In this document: positions 25,296-34,800 of the stretch, piece after piece
How the letters are laid out: each line of letters starts with the position of its first letter
Position numbering within the stretch: position 1 is the stretch's first letter
Source of the DNA: Muribaculaceae bacterium
GTDB lineage: Bacteria > Bacteroidota > Bacteroidia > Bacteroidales > Muribaculaceae
DNA length: 64,000 bases
Reading direction: 5' to 3'
NCBI GenBank assembly: GCA_017427945.1
Contig: JAFRRT010000033.1
Span: 166,846-230,845 of the forward strand
Translations under genes and position numbers: made by a program
The notes under the pieces: generated by a model
Told to the model about the DNA's origin: nothing
The model's input: the letters and a program-made list of their open reading frames with translations, nothing else
Databases searched by the model: none

Positions 25296-27110
25296 ATGAC
25301 CGACGACCTCAAACTCAAGCTGTCACTACTGCCCGACGAGCCTGGCGTTTACCGCTACCGCAACAAGGAGGGCGTCATCATCTATGTGGGCAAGGCCAAA
25401 AATCTGAAACGGCGCGTCCATTCCTATTTTAACCGCGAACACCCGTCGGTGCGCACTACCATGCTCGTGCGTAACATTGCCGACCTGGAGTACACCGTCG
25501 TCAACACCGAGGAAGAGGCCCTGGACCTCGAGAACGCGCTCATCAAGGAGTTTCAGCCACGCTACAACGTGCTGCTCAAGGATGACAAGAGCTATCCCTG
25601 GATATGTATCTCGGGCGGGCTATATCCGCGCGTTTACATCACCCGCGAAGCGCGTACCAAGGGCGACCGGTTCTACGGTCCTTATCCACGCGCCGAAGTC
25701 GCCAAAGTTCTCATCGATACTATCCGCCAAATCTATCCCTTGCGAACGTGCCGCCTCAATGTTTCACGTGAAACAATCGATGCCGACAAGCACCGGCTGT
25801 GCCTGCAATATCACATCCATCGCTGCGAAGGCTGCTGCAAAGGCCTGGTATCGCCCGAGCAATACGGGGAATACATCAGCGAGATACGCCAAATTCTCAA
25901 CGGCGACACCCACCAGCTTATGGACCTGCTCATGCAACAAATGCAGCAACTGGCAAGCGAATTGCGCTTTGAAGAGGCCGAAATTATCAAGCGACGCTAC
26001 AAGCTGCTGGAGCACGTACGGCGCCGCTCGGTCATCGTCAGTCCTGCCATACACAATATCGACGTATTCGGGCTCCTGCGCGACGAGGAGGCCGCCTGGG
26101 TGAACTATATGCACGTGCGGGGTGGGGCAGTGGTGCAGTCCTACACACTGGAGTACAGGCTATCCACACACGACGAGACCGACGCCGAAATCATGTCGAT
26201 GGCGATTGCCGAGGTTAGACAACGCTTTGCCGAGACTTACCGCAAGGACCATGTGACCGACGTGACCGTCAACGTGGTCCCCGACGTGGAATTTGCGGGA
26301 TTAACCTTCTCCATTCCCCAACGCGGCGACAAAAAGAAACTGCTTGACATCGCCATCAAAAACGCCACACAGCGGCAGAGCGAGAGGCTGCGCATGATGG
26401 AGAAACTCAACCCCGAACAACGCACTACACGCACGCTGACAACCATACAACGCGACCTCAGGCTCACAGGCCTGCCTCGCCACATCGAATGCTTTGACAA
26501 CAGCAACATAAGCGGAGCAAGTCCCGTGGCGTCATGCGTGGTATTCCGCAATGCCAAACCCGCCAAGAAGGAGTACCGCCATTTCAATATCAAGACCGTA
26601 GAGGGAGCCGACGACTTCGCTACGATGCGCGAAGTCGTCACACGCCGTTACAGCCGCCTGGAACAAGAAGGGGAGGAACTGCCGCAATTGCTCATCGTTG
26701 ACGGCGGCAAGGGGCAGGTAACTGCAGCGCTCGAGGCGCTTGAGGCCATCGGGATGCACGGCAAAATCGCTGTTGTAGGTATTGCCAAACGACTCAACGA
26801 AATCTATTTCCCAGGCGACAGCGTGCCGCTGTTCATCGACAAAAACAGCGAAACACTGCACGTCATCCAGCGCCTGCGCGACGAGGCGCACCGCTTTGCC
26901 ATCACCTTCCATCGCAAACAGCGCAGCAAGGGGCAACTGCACAGCGCCCTCGACGACGTGCCCGGCATCGGACCCAAGACCCGCACGGCGCTCATCAAGC
27001 ATTTCAAGTCGCTCAAACGCATCAAGGAAGCCAGCGAGGAAGAACTTGCCGCAGTCATCGGCACCTCCAAGGCCCACAACCTCGTCACAGCCCTGCAAAA
27101 CACCCCATAA
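25296..27110 (+). CDS. uvrC: UvrC, excinuclease ABC subunit C
   Basis: 604 residues. Makes the dual incision in nucleotide excision repair with UvrAB. N-terminal GIY-YIG nuclease (GVYRYRNKEGVIIYVGKAK), a Cys-containing segment (HRLCLQYHIHRCEGCC) that may hold an Fe-S cluster, a UVR helix pair (ASELRFEEAEIIKRRYKLL, about 212-240), an RNase H-like endonuclease domain (HIECFDNSNISGASPVAS; DGGKGQ) and C-terminal helix-hairpin-helix (DVPGIGPKTRTALIKHF). A perfect parS palindrome sits inside the gene at 25760-25775, encoding NVSRET. Confidence 0.97.
   Translation: MTDDLKLKLSLLPDEPGVYRYRNKEGVIIYVGKAKNLKRRVHSYFNREHPSVRTTMLVRNIADLEYTVVNTEEEALDLENALIKEFQPRYNVLLKDDKSYPWICISGGLYPRVYITREARTKGDRFYGPYPRAEVAKVLIDTIRQIYPLRTCRLNVSRETIDADKHRLCLQYHIHRCEGCCKGLVSPEQYGEYISEIRQILNGDTHQLMDLLMQQMQQLASELRFEEAEIIKRRYKLLEHVRRRSVIVSPAIHNIDVFGLLRDEEAAWVNYMHVRGGAVVQSYTLEYRLSTHDETDAEIMSMAIAEVRQRFAETYRKDHVTDVTVNVVPDVEFAGLTFSIPQRGDKKKLLDIAIKNATQRQSERLRMMEKLNPEQRTTRTLTTIQRDLRLTGLPRHIECFDNSNISGASPVASCVVFRNAKPAKKEYRHFNIKTVEGADDFATMREVVTRRYSRLEQEGEELPQLLIVDGGKGQVTAALEALEAIGMHGKIAVVGIAKRLNEIYFPGDSVPLFIDKNSETLHVIQRLRDEAHRFAITFHRKQRSKGQLHSALDDVPGIGPKTRTALIKHFKSLKRIKEASEEELAAVIGTSKAHNLVTALQNTP
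25760..25775. other. parS: parS site 2, inside uvrC
   Basis: TGTTTCACGTGAAACA, a perfect 16-bp palindrome and exact parS consensus, 1.1 kb from site 1. It lies in frame in uvrC and codes for the segment N-V-S-R-E-T near residue 156, so coding and ParB-binding needs overlap. Confidence 0.9.
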
Positions 27111-27145
27111 CCCCTCACAATCCCTCACAACCATCACATTATAAA

Positions 27146-27160
27146 GAGTAGAGTAGGGTA
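27146..27160 (+). repeat. GAGTA pentamer repeat after uvrC
   Basis: GAGTA-GAGTA-GGGTA, 36 bp after the uvrC stop. Related strings occur at 20378-20387 (minus) and 28942-28951. Confidence 0.4.
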
Positions 27161-27195
27161 GTGGTTTATTACTACTCCTAGGTCTTTGTTATATA

Positions 27196-27234
27196 CAAAA
27201 AACAGCCCCGGCAATCAATGATTGTCGGGGCTGT
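27196..27234 (-). terminator. Terminator of tRNA-Leu
   Basis: Minus strand hairpin ACAGCCCCGACAATC / GATTGCCGGGGCTGT (27234 to 27202) with a 4-nt loop, then TTTTTTG. Starts 5 bp after the CCA end of the tRNA. Confidence 0.92.
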
Positions 27235-27238
27235 CGGG

Positions 27239-27323
27239 TGGTGCCCAGGGCGGGACTCGAACCCGCACACCTCGCGGCACACGCACCTGAAACGTGCGCG
27301 TCTACCAATTCCGCCACCTGGGC
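27239..27323 (-). tRNA. tRNA-Leu (anticodon CAG)
   Basis: 85 nt including encoded CCA. Acceptor GCCCAGG / CCTGGGC, D arm GCGGAATTGGTAGACGC, anticodon stem CACGT / GCGTG with loop TTCAGGT (anticodon CAG), a long variable arm of class II tRNA (TGCCGCGAGGTGT), T arm GCGGG-TTCGAGT-CCCGC, discriminator A. All features agree with leucine. Confidence 0.97.
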
Positions 27324-27342
27324 ATTTTTGGTTTTGCGACTG

Positions 27343-27371
27343 CAAAGGTAATACTTTTTTTTAATACGCAA
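27343..27371 (-). promoter_or_regulatory. Promoter of tRNA-Leu
   Basis: Minus strand: TTG at 27369-27371, TACCTTTG at 27343-27350, spacing 18 bp. Start near 27336, about 13 nt before the tRNA. Confidence 0.65.
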
Positions 27372-27437
27372 GCCTTTTGCCGAAAAAAAAGCGGCAAAAA
27401 CACTTTTTCTTAAAATGCTCCCGCCCGCAATACCCGA

Positions 27438-27463
27438 TTGTTTAACGAAATACACTATCTTTG
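27438..27463 (+). promoter_or_regulatory. Promoter of the Xaa-Pro aminopeptidase gene
   Basis: TATCTTTG at 27456-27463 with a TTG at 27438-27440 (spacing 15 bp, short). Start near 27470 gives a leader of about 55 nt to the ATG at 27526 and rules out the in-frame start at 27415. Confidence 0.55.
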
Positions 27464-27525
27464 CAATATCATTCTATCGAAATTATAACACTATAAACAT
27501 CAATAAATCCTTAAACAAAAGCATT

Positions 27526-28923
27526 ATGTTCAGTAAACAGACTTACATCGGGCGCCGCGACGAGTTGAAAAAGCGCGTCGGTGACGGCGTGATCTTGCTC
27601 TTTGGCAACAACGAGTCTCCGTGTAACTATCCCAACAACGCCTATGGCCCCTTCCGTCAGGACTCGACGTTCCTGTACTACTTCGGCCAGCAGCGCGATG
27701 GCCTGGTGGGCGTCATCGACGTTGACAACAACAAGGAGATACTTATTGGCGACGATATAGACATTGAAGACATCGTTTGGTACGGCTCGGTGGACAGCGT
27801 TGCCGACATGGCAGCCCAGGTGGGTGTCGCCAACTCGGCTCCGATGAAGCAGCTGCAGGTCATCTGTGATGAGGCCCGTGCCAAGGGCCGCCGCATCCAT
27901 TTCCTGCCGCCCTACCGTCACGACACCAAGATCCAGATTATGGACCTATTGGGCATTCACCCCGACAAACAGGCCGACGAGGTGTCGCACGACCTGCGCA
28001 TGGCGGTCATCAACATGCGTTCGGTCAAGACTGCCGAGGAGATTGAGGAGATGGAGCGTGCAGCCGAGGTGGGCTACATGATGCACACCACAGCCATGCG
28101 TCTCATCAAGCCCGGCGTGACCGAGAAGTACATCGGTGGTCAGGTTGACGGCATCGCCTTGAGTTATGGTGCCAAGAACAGTTTCGCCACCATCTTCTCG
28201 CAGCACGGCGAGATTATGCACGGCGCGCCGTCGATGGCCCCGCTGGAGGCCGGACGCCTTGCCCTGTGTGACTGCGGCGCCGAGACCATGGAGTTCTACT
28301 GCAGCGACAACACGCGCACGATGCCCGTCAGCGGCAAATATGACCAGCGCCAACTCGATATCTACCGCATCGTTGAGGAGTGCCACGACCATGCGCTGGA
28401 AATCTCCAAGCCCGGCATGAAGTATATGGACGTGCATTTCTCGGTATGCCGCCTCATGACGCAGCGACTCAAGGAACTGGGCCTGATGAAGGGCGACGTT
28501 GACGAGGCCGTAGCTGCAGGCGCACACGCCATGTTCCTGCCTCACGGACTGGGACACATGATGGGCATGGATGTACACGACATGGAAGGACTGGGACAGA
28601 TCTATGTAGGCTTTGACGACGAGACACGCCCCAACCTTGAACAGTTCGGCACCAACTGCCTGCGCATGGGAAGACGCCTGCAAGAGGGCTTTGTAGTGAC
28701 CGACGAGCCAGGCATCTACTTCATCCCCGCGCTCATCGACGACTGGCGCGCCAGCGGACACTGCGCCGAGTTCCTCAACTTCGACAAGCTTGAGACCTAC
28801 AAGGACTTTGGCGGCATTCGCATCGAGGACGACATCCTCATTACTGCCAACGGTTGCCGCTTCCTGGGCGAGAAGCGTATCCCCTACCATCCCCAGGATG
28901 TAGAGGACTTCATGGCTATTTAG
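27526..28923 (+). CDS. pepP: M24 family Xaa-Pro aminopeptidase
   Basis: 465 residues from the ATG at 27526 (MFSKQTYIGRRDELKK). N-terminal aminopeptidase P domain (GVILLFGNNESP, PFRQDSTFLYYFG) and C-terminal pita-bread metallopeptidase fold with metal ligands in FYCSDNTRTMPVSG, LPHGLGHMMGMDVHDME, VTDEPGIYFIP and GGIRIEDDILIT. Removes N-terminal residues before proline from peptides; cytoplasmic. Gene symbol by family resemblance to PepP. Followed by a strong hairpin terminator. Confidence 0.9.
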   Translation: MFSKQTYIGRRDELKKRVGDGVILLFGNNESPCNYPNNAYGPFRQDSTFLYYFGQQRDGLVGVIDVDNNKEILIGDDIDIEDIVWYGSVDSVADMAAQVGVANSAPMKQLQVICDEARAKGRRIHFLPPYRHDTKIQIMDLLGIHPDKQADEVSHDLRMAVINMRSVKTAEEIEEMERAAEVGYMMHTTAMRLIKPGVTEKYIGGQVDGIALSYGAKNSFATIFSQHGEIMHGAPSMAPLEAGRLALCDCGAETMEFYCSDNTRTMPVSGKYDQRQLDIYRIVEECHDHALEISKPGMKYMDVHFSVCRLMTQRLKELGLMKGDVDEAVAAGAHAMFLPHGLGHMMGMDVHDMEGLGQIYVGFDDETRPNLEQFGTNCLRMGRRLQEGFVVTDEPGIYFIPALIDDWRASGHCAEFLNFDKLETYKDFGGIRIEDDILITANGCRFLGEKRIPYHPQDVEDFMAI

Positions 28924-28941
28924 GCTTTAGGTATCAGGGAA

Positions 28942-28951
28942 GAGTAGGGTA
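28942..28951 (+). repeat. GAGTA/GGGTA pentamer pair after pepP
   Basis: GAGTA-GGGTA within AAGAGTAGGGTAG, 18 bp after the pepP stop; third occurrence of this string 3' of a gene in the window. Confidence 0.4.
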
Positions 28952-28981
28952 GTAACAACCTACCTACCAAACTACAAAACA

Positions 28982-29022
28982 ATCAGCCGCATTGGACCAA
29001 TATACTGGCCAATGCGGCTGAT
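28982..29022. terminator. Bidirectional terminator between pepP and the SusCD operon
   Basis: 14-bp stem ATCAGCCGCATTGG (28982-28995) / CCAATGCGGCTGAT (29009-29022) between convergent genes. The minus-strand copy is followed by TGTTTTGTAG. Confidence 0.85.
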
Positions 29023-29065
29023 GTTAGGTTAGTGCCAAGCCGTGAAGACCGGCACTGTAGTTTTC

Positions 29066-29902
29066 TTACTCAACGGTAAACTGCTTGAGCTGGATAGCGG
29101 GGCTGCCACCGATATTACCGCCAGCAATCTGACGATAGGCACGTCCGATGTACCAGGTCCAGTAGTCAAGGAACAGTCTTTCCTTGATTTCGTGAGTGAC
29201 AGGATCCACGCGATAGAGGCAGACATCACGACGCTGGTAACCACTGCTGTTGAACACAGTCTTGTGGATAATAGGCATGAACCATTCGGTTACCTCACCA
29301 AAGGCGACAGCATTGCCAACAGGCGAATACTCCTTAGTCTCGGTATCCTGGAGTCCATACTGCACCAGGTCGGTGATGGGAGCTCCGTTCTCATAGAGCA
29401 GGTTGACGAACTGAACACGGCACACCGAGTCGGTATCAAGTCCCTTGCCGAATTCAGGAGCTGCAGACATCTCAATGGGGATGGGCGGCTGGTTGAAGTC
29501 GTGCACATACAAGCAATAGCGCTTGCCGGGCTGGATGGTTGTACTCTGGTCATAGACCACAGGATAATTGAAACCACCATTGCCATCGCTCTCACGCTTG
29601 TGCAGCTTGATGTTGATGCTTCCGGCAGGAACAGCATAGTAGCGGTTAGTGCCACCACCGGGAACCGTGTTGTAGGTTGTCAAGAAGGCAGCACCGTCGT
29701 TGCCGTATTCTACACCATTGATGTCAACGAAGTAGATGTTATTGGTTGTAGCAGTGGAAATGGGTGCATAATAGCCCACTTGAACGTATGCCATCTGGCC
29801 CTCGTCAACAGGCTCTGCCATGTAGGACACATCCTTCTTGTCACATGAGCCCATCGTGACTGCCACCAGCAGCAATAATGCTATATATTTGAAATATTTC
29901 AT
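29066..29902 (-). CDS. SusCD-associated surface lipoprotein
   Basis: 278 residues from the ATG at 29902 (MKYFKYIALLL; an ATG 6 bp upstream is the alternative). Signal peptide with lipobox VTMGSCDKK. The rest is beta-rich with many Tyr and Asn, including AYVQVGYYAPISTATTNNIY and VPAGSINIKL, loosely like DUF4397 proteins; I cannot assign a family with certainty. As third gene after susC and susD it holds the SusE/SusF position, so a surface glycan- or ligand-binding role is likely (inference). Confidence 0.75.
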   Translation of the reverse strand: MKYFKYIALLLLVAVTMGSCDKKDVSYMAEPVDEGQMAYVQVGYYAPISTATTNNIYFVDINGVEYGNDGAAFLTTYNTVPGGGTNRYYAVPAGSINIKLHKRESDGNGGFNYPVVYDQSTTIQPGKRYCLYVHDFNQPPIPIEMSAAPEFGKGLDTDSVCRVQFVNLLYENGAPITDLVQYGLQDTETKEYSPVGNAVAFGEVTEWFMPIIHKTVFNSSGYQRRDVCLYRVDPVTHEIKERLFLDYWTWYIGRAYRQIAGGNIGGSPAIQLKQFTVE

Positions 29903-29934
29903 AGTCATTGAATTTTTAACTCATTAATAACATA

Positions 29935-31827
29935 TTATCTCTCAGTGGGCATATCACCAGGATAGCAGAACCACATGATGGAGCACTGGTAATCCAGTTC
30001 TTGACCACCGATGGGCAGGAGTGCATCCAAGTTGGTCTTGTTCCACATGTACTCAGAGTTATAGCGCGGACGAATGCGGAAGCAGGGCGAGCCGTTGTTG
30101 TCGGCGTTATAGGTGCCCCTGCGGCCTTCGAACTGAGCAGGCAACAGATAGAATCCCTTGTAAACCTTGGTGGGATCCTCGTCGCGTTTCTGGTCAAGGG
30201 TGGTCTTGTCCCAGCCGTTGCCGTACTTGGGATATTCACCCGTGTACTGGATGTCATAGAAGTACTTACGCATATCTACCCATGCCTCGATGGCACCCCA
30301 GGGATAGAGGGCGAGGTACTTCTGCATCATGATGTGCGAGAGCGAGAAGTCGCCAATGGGCAGGCCTCCAACATAGGGACCAGTAAGATATTCCGCAGCC
30401 AATGAATTGAAAGTAGCCTTGGATACCTTGTCGCCCTGATGATAGGTGCCGTCGGTAGTACCGGGAACGATATAGCTGGCGGTGAACTCCATATCGGCAC
30501 GCATTGCCTTCTTCCAAGTCTCAAAGGCATCGCTCTTGCTGCCATACTTGTACTGTACCTCGGCGAGGTCAAACAGCAGCTCGGCATAGGTGGTCATGAT
30601 GTAAGGCGCATCGTCACGATACAACCAGCGACCAGCACCGTCATAGGTGGTGTTGGATGTGGCATTGCGACCCCAGAACGAGGGAGCAGTAGCGATGGGA
30701 CCGCCAGCACCAGTGAAACCAGAACCAGCATAGTAGAGTTTGCGGAGCACCTCACGGTCGGTAATGGTGGCATAATTGTTACTGTCGGTGGTAGCCAGTT
30801 TCACGAGGCGACGCGGATCAAAGTGACCTGCATCGGGCAGGGTGTCGCTGGTGATCTGCTTGTCGAGCAGCGCGTAAGGATAGTGCTGAGTCTTGAGCAG
30901 ATCGGCGGAGTCAACCTCAACACGAATGAAGTTACCCTCTTCGTCATACTTGCGGATGGTACCCGTGAACAGCTGCACTGGATAATCATGCTGGAAATAG
31001 CTGTAAACCAAGTTGCCGCGGTAGGTACCCCAGAAGTTATTGTAACCACTCTCGGCGGCGTCGGCACTACCACCCCAAATCTTGAGCGTGGCATTGTCGT
31101 CGTTGCTGGCAAAGGCATTGTTAACCGCCGTCAGGAACTCATTGTAGTATTTCTCTTTGAAGTCCTTCTTGTTGGTCAACGAAACCAGATTGCGGGCAAT
31201 CACTGCATAGGCGAACTTAATCCACTTGTCCTTGTCACCGCCATAGATGAAGTCATTGTTCGTGATGCGGTTACCATAAGACGAGTTATCCTCCTTCTGC
31301 AGGTATTCGATAGCCTGATAAGCCCACTCGCGCACCTGGGGATAGATGTCGTACTGATAGTCATACTCGTGTGACAGACGACCAGCCTCATAAGCCTGCT
31401 TCATGGGAGCCTCACCGTTGACCTTGGTCAACAGGTCCCAAGAGAAGGCTTTCATGGCCAAGCCGATACCGGCCAATGTCCAGTTCTCGGCCTCAACACT
31501 CTGGTTGATCATGTTCTCCAGGTTCATACCCTGGTTCCAGTATACCATGCGCCAAGCCTCACCACCGGCATCACTGCCCTTGGTATAGTAGTGGTTGGCG
31601 AAGTTCGAGTAGCTTGATGTACCCATCATCTGGGTGAGCGGTGCAACGGCACGCAAGTCCCAGTAGATGCCCTGATAAGCCTGCTGGATACCGGCCAGGT
31701 AGAGGTAACCCTCCACATAGTCGGGCGCGTCGGTGTTCCTATTCACATCCAGATAGTCATCGCAGGATGTCAGACCCAAAGCCAAGCAAGCCAGCGCACA
31801 CAGTATAATTGATTTGAAATGTTTCAT
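29935..31827 (-). CDS. SusD/RagB-like outer-membrane lipoprotein (pair A)
   Basis: 630 residues from the ATG at 31827 (MKHFKSIILCALACLAL); the frame continues upstream to 31854 without a signal. Lipobox LGLTSCDDYLDVN, typical of SusD. Helical TPR-like body; segments such as PYIMTTYAELLFDLAEVQYKYG and KYLALYPWGAIEAWVDMRKY match the SusD-like_2 subgroup, often linked to peptide or non-starch ligands. Caps the SusC barrel and captures substrate. Starts 33 nt after susC A; the last 13 nt of that gap and the first codons are nearly identical in pairs A, B and C. Confidence 0.93.
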   Translation of the reverse strand: MKHFKSIILCALACLALGLTSCDDYLDVNRNTDAPDYVEGYLYLAGIQQAYQGIYWDLRAVAPLTQMMGTSSYSNFANHYYTKGSDAGGEAWRMVYWNQGMNLENMINQSVEAENWTLAGIGLAMKAFSWDLLTKVNGEAPMKQAYEAGRLSHEYDYQYDIYPQVREWAYQAIEYLQKEDNSSYGNRITNNDFIYGGDKDKWIKFAYAVIARNLVSLTNKKDFKEKYYNEFLTAVNNAFASNDDNATLKIWGGSADAAESGYNNFWGTYRGNLVYSYFQHDYPVQLFTGTIRKYDEEGNFIRVEVDSADLLKTQHYPYALLDKQITSDTLPDAGHFDPRRLVKLATTDSNNYATITDREVLRKLYYAGSGFTGAGGPIATAPSFWGRNATSNTTYDGAGRWLYRDDAPYIMTTYAELLFDLAEVQYKYGSKSDAFETWKKAMRADMEFTASYIVPGTTDGTYHQGDKVSKATFNSLAAEYLTGPYVGGLPIGDFSLSHIMMQKYLALYPWGAIEAWVDMRKYFYDIQYTGEYPKYGNGWDKTTLDQKRDEDPTKVYKGFYLLPAQFEGRRGTYNADNNGSPCFRIRPRYNSEYMWNKTNLDALLPIGGQELDYQCSIMWFCYPGDMPTER

Positions 31828-31860
31828 AATTATATCTGTTATTATTGAGTTCATTAATGA

Positions 31861-34800
31861 TTACTTCACGATGATTTCGCAAATCGAAACACGGTTCCAA
31901 CTCAGTTCGTCAAACATGTTGCTGATACCCTGACCGGCAGCCTGGATGCGGTTGGCGGCGATACCATACTTGCTGACGAGCATATCCTTCACGCTGGCGG
32001 CACGGCCGTTAGCGAGCTTGACGTTGTTTTCCTCATTGCCCTCGGGCGAAGCGTAACCCTTGATGGTGCAGGTAGCCTCGGGATGGCTCTTCAGGTAAGC
32101 GGCAACGCGCTCCACATTGGGACGCTGGTCGGCGCTCACAGCGGTCTTGTTCACGGGGAAGTGAACCAGGACGTTCATGTACTGCTTGCTGTTGTCAACA
32201 ACGGCTGCGGGCTTGTTCTTTGCAGCATTCAGATCGTTCTTGCAGTTGGCAAGGGCACGGTTTGCGGCATCCAGGTCGCCCTGCATTTGAGCCAGACGGC
32301 TGTTGAAGCCGTTCTCGGCATTGGCGAGCTGAGCACGCAGGTCGTTGATCTGGTCATTGAGTACGTTGGTGTTGGTATAAGCGGGCTTGGGAGCCTCCTC
32401 ATTGGAGCCGAAGGTCACGCTCAGACCTACAGAGTAGCTGCGGGGAGTGGGCAGCGACCAGCAGTCGTAACCCTCACCACCGGTACCACCGGCAGCAGCC
32501 GACATGGTGTTACCAGCAACGTCGGTACCCGTGTAGTTGGTGATGGTGAACAAGTCGTTGGCCGAAGCATAGATGCTGGCGTTCTGGATGGTACCCTTGG
32601 TCACATTGTTCAGCCAGTTGTGCGGGAATACGTATGCCAAACGCAGCTCCTGGCAGCGGATGTAGTTGATCTTGTGCTGTACCCAGTCCTCATCACCACC
32701 GGTGTAGATGGAGGAACCATACTCACCGAGGTTAACAGCGATGGTGTTCTTGGTGGGATTGTCGGTATTCTGCTTGCCGTCGTAGAGCACGCCGTCGAAT
32801 ACTACGAAGCCTTGTTCGCGCATGTCAACAGACAACTGGTTCAGACCATTGGTTAACATTTCACGCATGGTAGCGTTGACAACGTCGGCATGGTAGCGGC
32901 CCTGGAACATGGCACTGAAGCGCCAGTTCTTCACGCTCAGAGCGGTGGTGAGACCGAAGCGCAGCTTGGGCTCACGGTTACCGATGATACTCCAATCGGC
33001 CGAAACACGAGGCAGACCCGTGGTCGGGTCAATCAGAATCTGACCAGCCTCGTTGCGCTCGTAGGCACGACCGGTAACGGTGCTGATGGGATGTCCTCTC
33101 ATCACACCATTACGGATGTTACCTGAGTTCCAAGTGTAGGCGTTATAGAACTCAACCAGGTTCTCGGGCAAGTAAACAACCTCACTGTTGGTGTGTGACA
33201 TGTTCAAGCCAACGTTCCAGCGAACGTCCGGGGTGCGAACCAGGTCAACATCGGCGTGGCCTTCCCAGCCCCACGTGTTAAACGTACCCACGTTCATGTT
33301 GTTCAATACGAAACCGGTAGCGTAACTCATGCGGAAGCCGGTCACGATCTGGTCGGCGCAGTGGGTGCGGAACCAGGTGAAGTCGGCATTGATGCGGTCG
33401 TTCCAGAAGCGAGCCTCAACACCAGCCTCGTATGAGGTGGTCATCTCGGGCTTGAGGCTACGGTTGGGACCGGTATAGCCGTACTTGTAACCACCACCCG
33501 TCAGATAGGTGGGCTCGAGCTCGGGATCGATTGAGAGCACGGGAGCATCCTTACCGACCTGTGCGACAGCGCCGCGCAGTTTCAGGTAGTTGATGAAGCC
33601 GATATGCTTCATGAAGCCCATCTCGCTGAGCACGATTGCAAGCTCACCAGCGGGATAGAAGTAGTGGTTATTGTCCTTGGGCAAGGTTGAGGACCAGTCG
33701 TTACGGAAGCGGCCGGTCAAGAAGATCATATTGTTGTAACCCAGCTCTAACTGACCCGAGATAGCCTGCACGCGACGCTTGGTCGAGCGCTTCTTACTGG
33801 AGACGGTGCTCTCGGTACAGTTGTTGATGCTGTAGAAGTCAATCACCTTGAAGTTGGAACCATAGGATGACAAGCTCGTCACACCGTTCTCCAACTGGTG
33901 GTAACCCACCTGCAGGCCCAACGAGTACTTGTTGTCCTGCCAGCTGTTGTTGTAGCCGGCCAGCACGTTGAGCGTCGGGTCGTTGGTGTTGTACTTGGTG
34001 ATGCTGTACTTACCGGCATTGTTGCTATCATCAACAGCCATGTTAGTAGTCACAAAATACGGATGCTTACCATACTGGTAGGTCGAGGTGCTCACGTCCC
34101 AACCCATTTGCAAGCGAAGGTAGGTGTGGACGATCGGGGTGAAATTCAGTGAGAAAGCGCTGATGATACGATCGGTCTCATCATGATTCAGGTTCTTCAT
34201 CAAACCGAACAGCGGGTTCAGCAAATCGGTATCGGTGTAGTATGCGGGATACTTCTGGTGAGCACCGTCCTCGGCAAGATAGATGCTCATATCATCTACA
34301 CTCGGCCATTTGTAGCTTTGGCGAATAGGACCGTCCAAACCACGCATGGCCTTGTCGTTCTTGGCGTTCACATACTGCATGGTACCTTCCATCGCTAACC
34401 ACTTGGTCAACTGGGCGCGACCTGACAGTGACAGGTTGGTACGCGTCAGGTTCGTGGTCTTGACAACACCGTCCTGGTCAAAGAAAGAAGCACTGGCACG
34501 AACAGACATCTTTTCGTTACCAGCCTCCATCGACAGGTTGTGGCGGTGCATGAAACCGGTCTGCAGCACGGCAGCAGCGTTGTCATAGTAAGGCAGTGAG
34601 CCATCATACAGTGAACCATAGCGGCTGGTGTAGTAGAAGTTGGCAGCACCATAAGCACCGTTGATGTACTTGTCCTGAACCTTGGGCCAACCATAAGCTT
34701 TTGACCAAGTAATCTGGTTGCTGTAGGTTACGCGTGCGCGGCCTGCACGACCTTTCTTGGTGGTGATGATGATAGCACCGTTCGAGGCATCACTACCGTA

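Noticed and set aside
29263-29271. Perfect DnaA box (TTATCCACA on the minus strand)
   Set aside because: Single copy inside a lipoprotein gene with no cluster and no A/T-rich unwinding region; expected by chance. It does not mark oriC.
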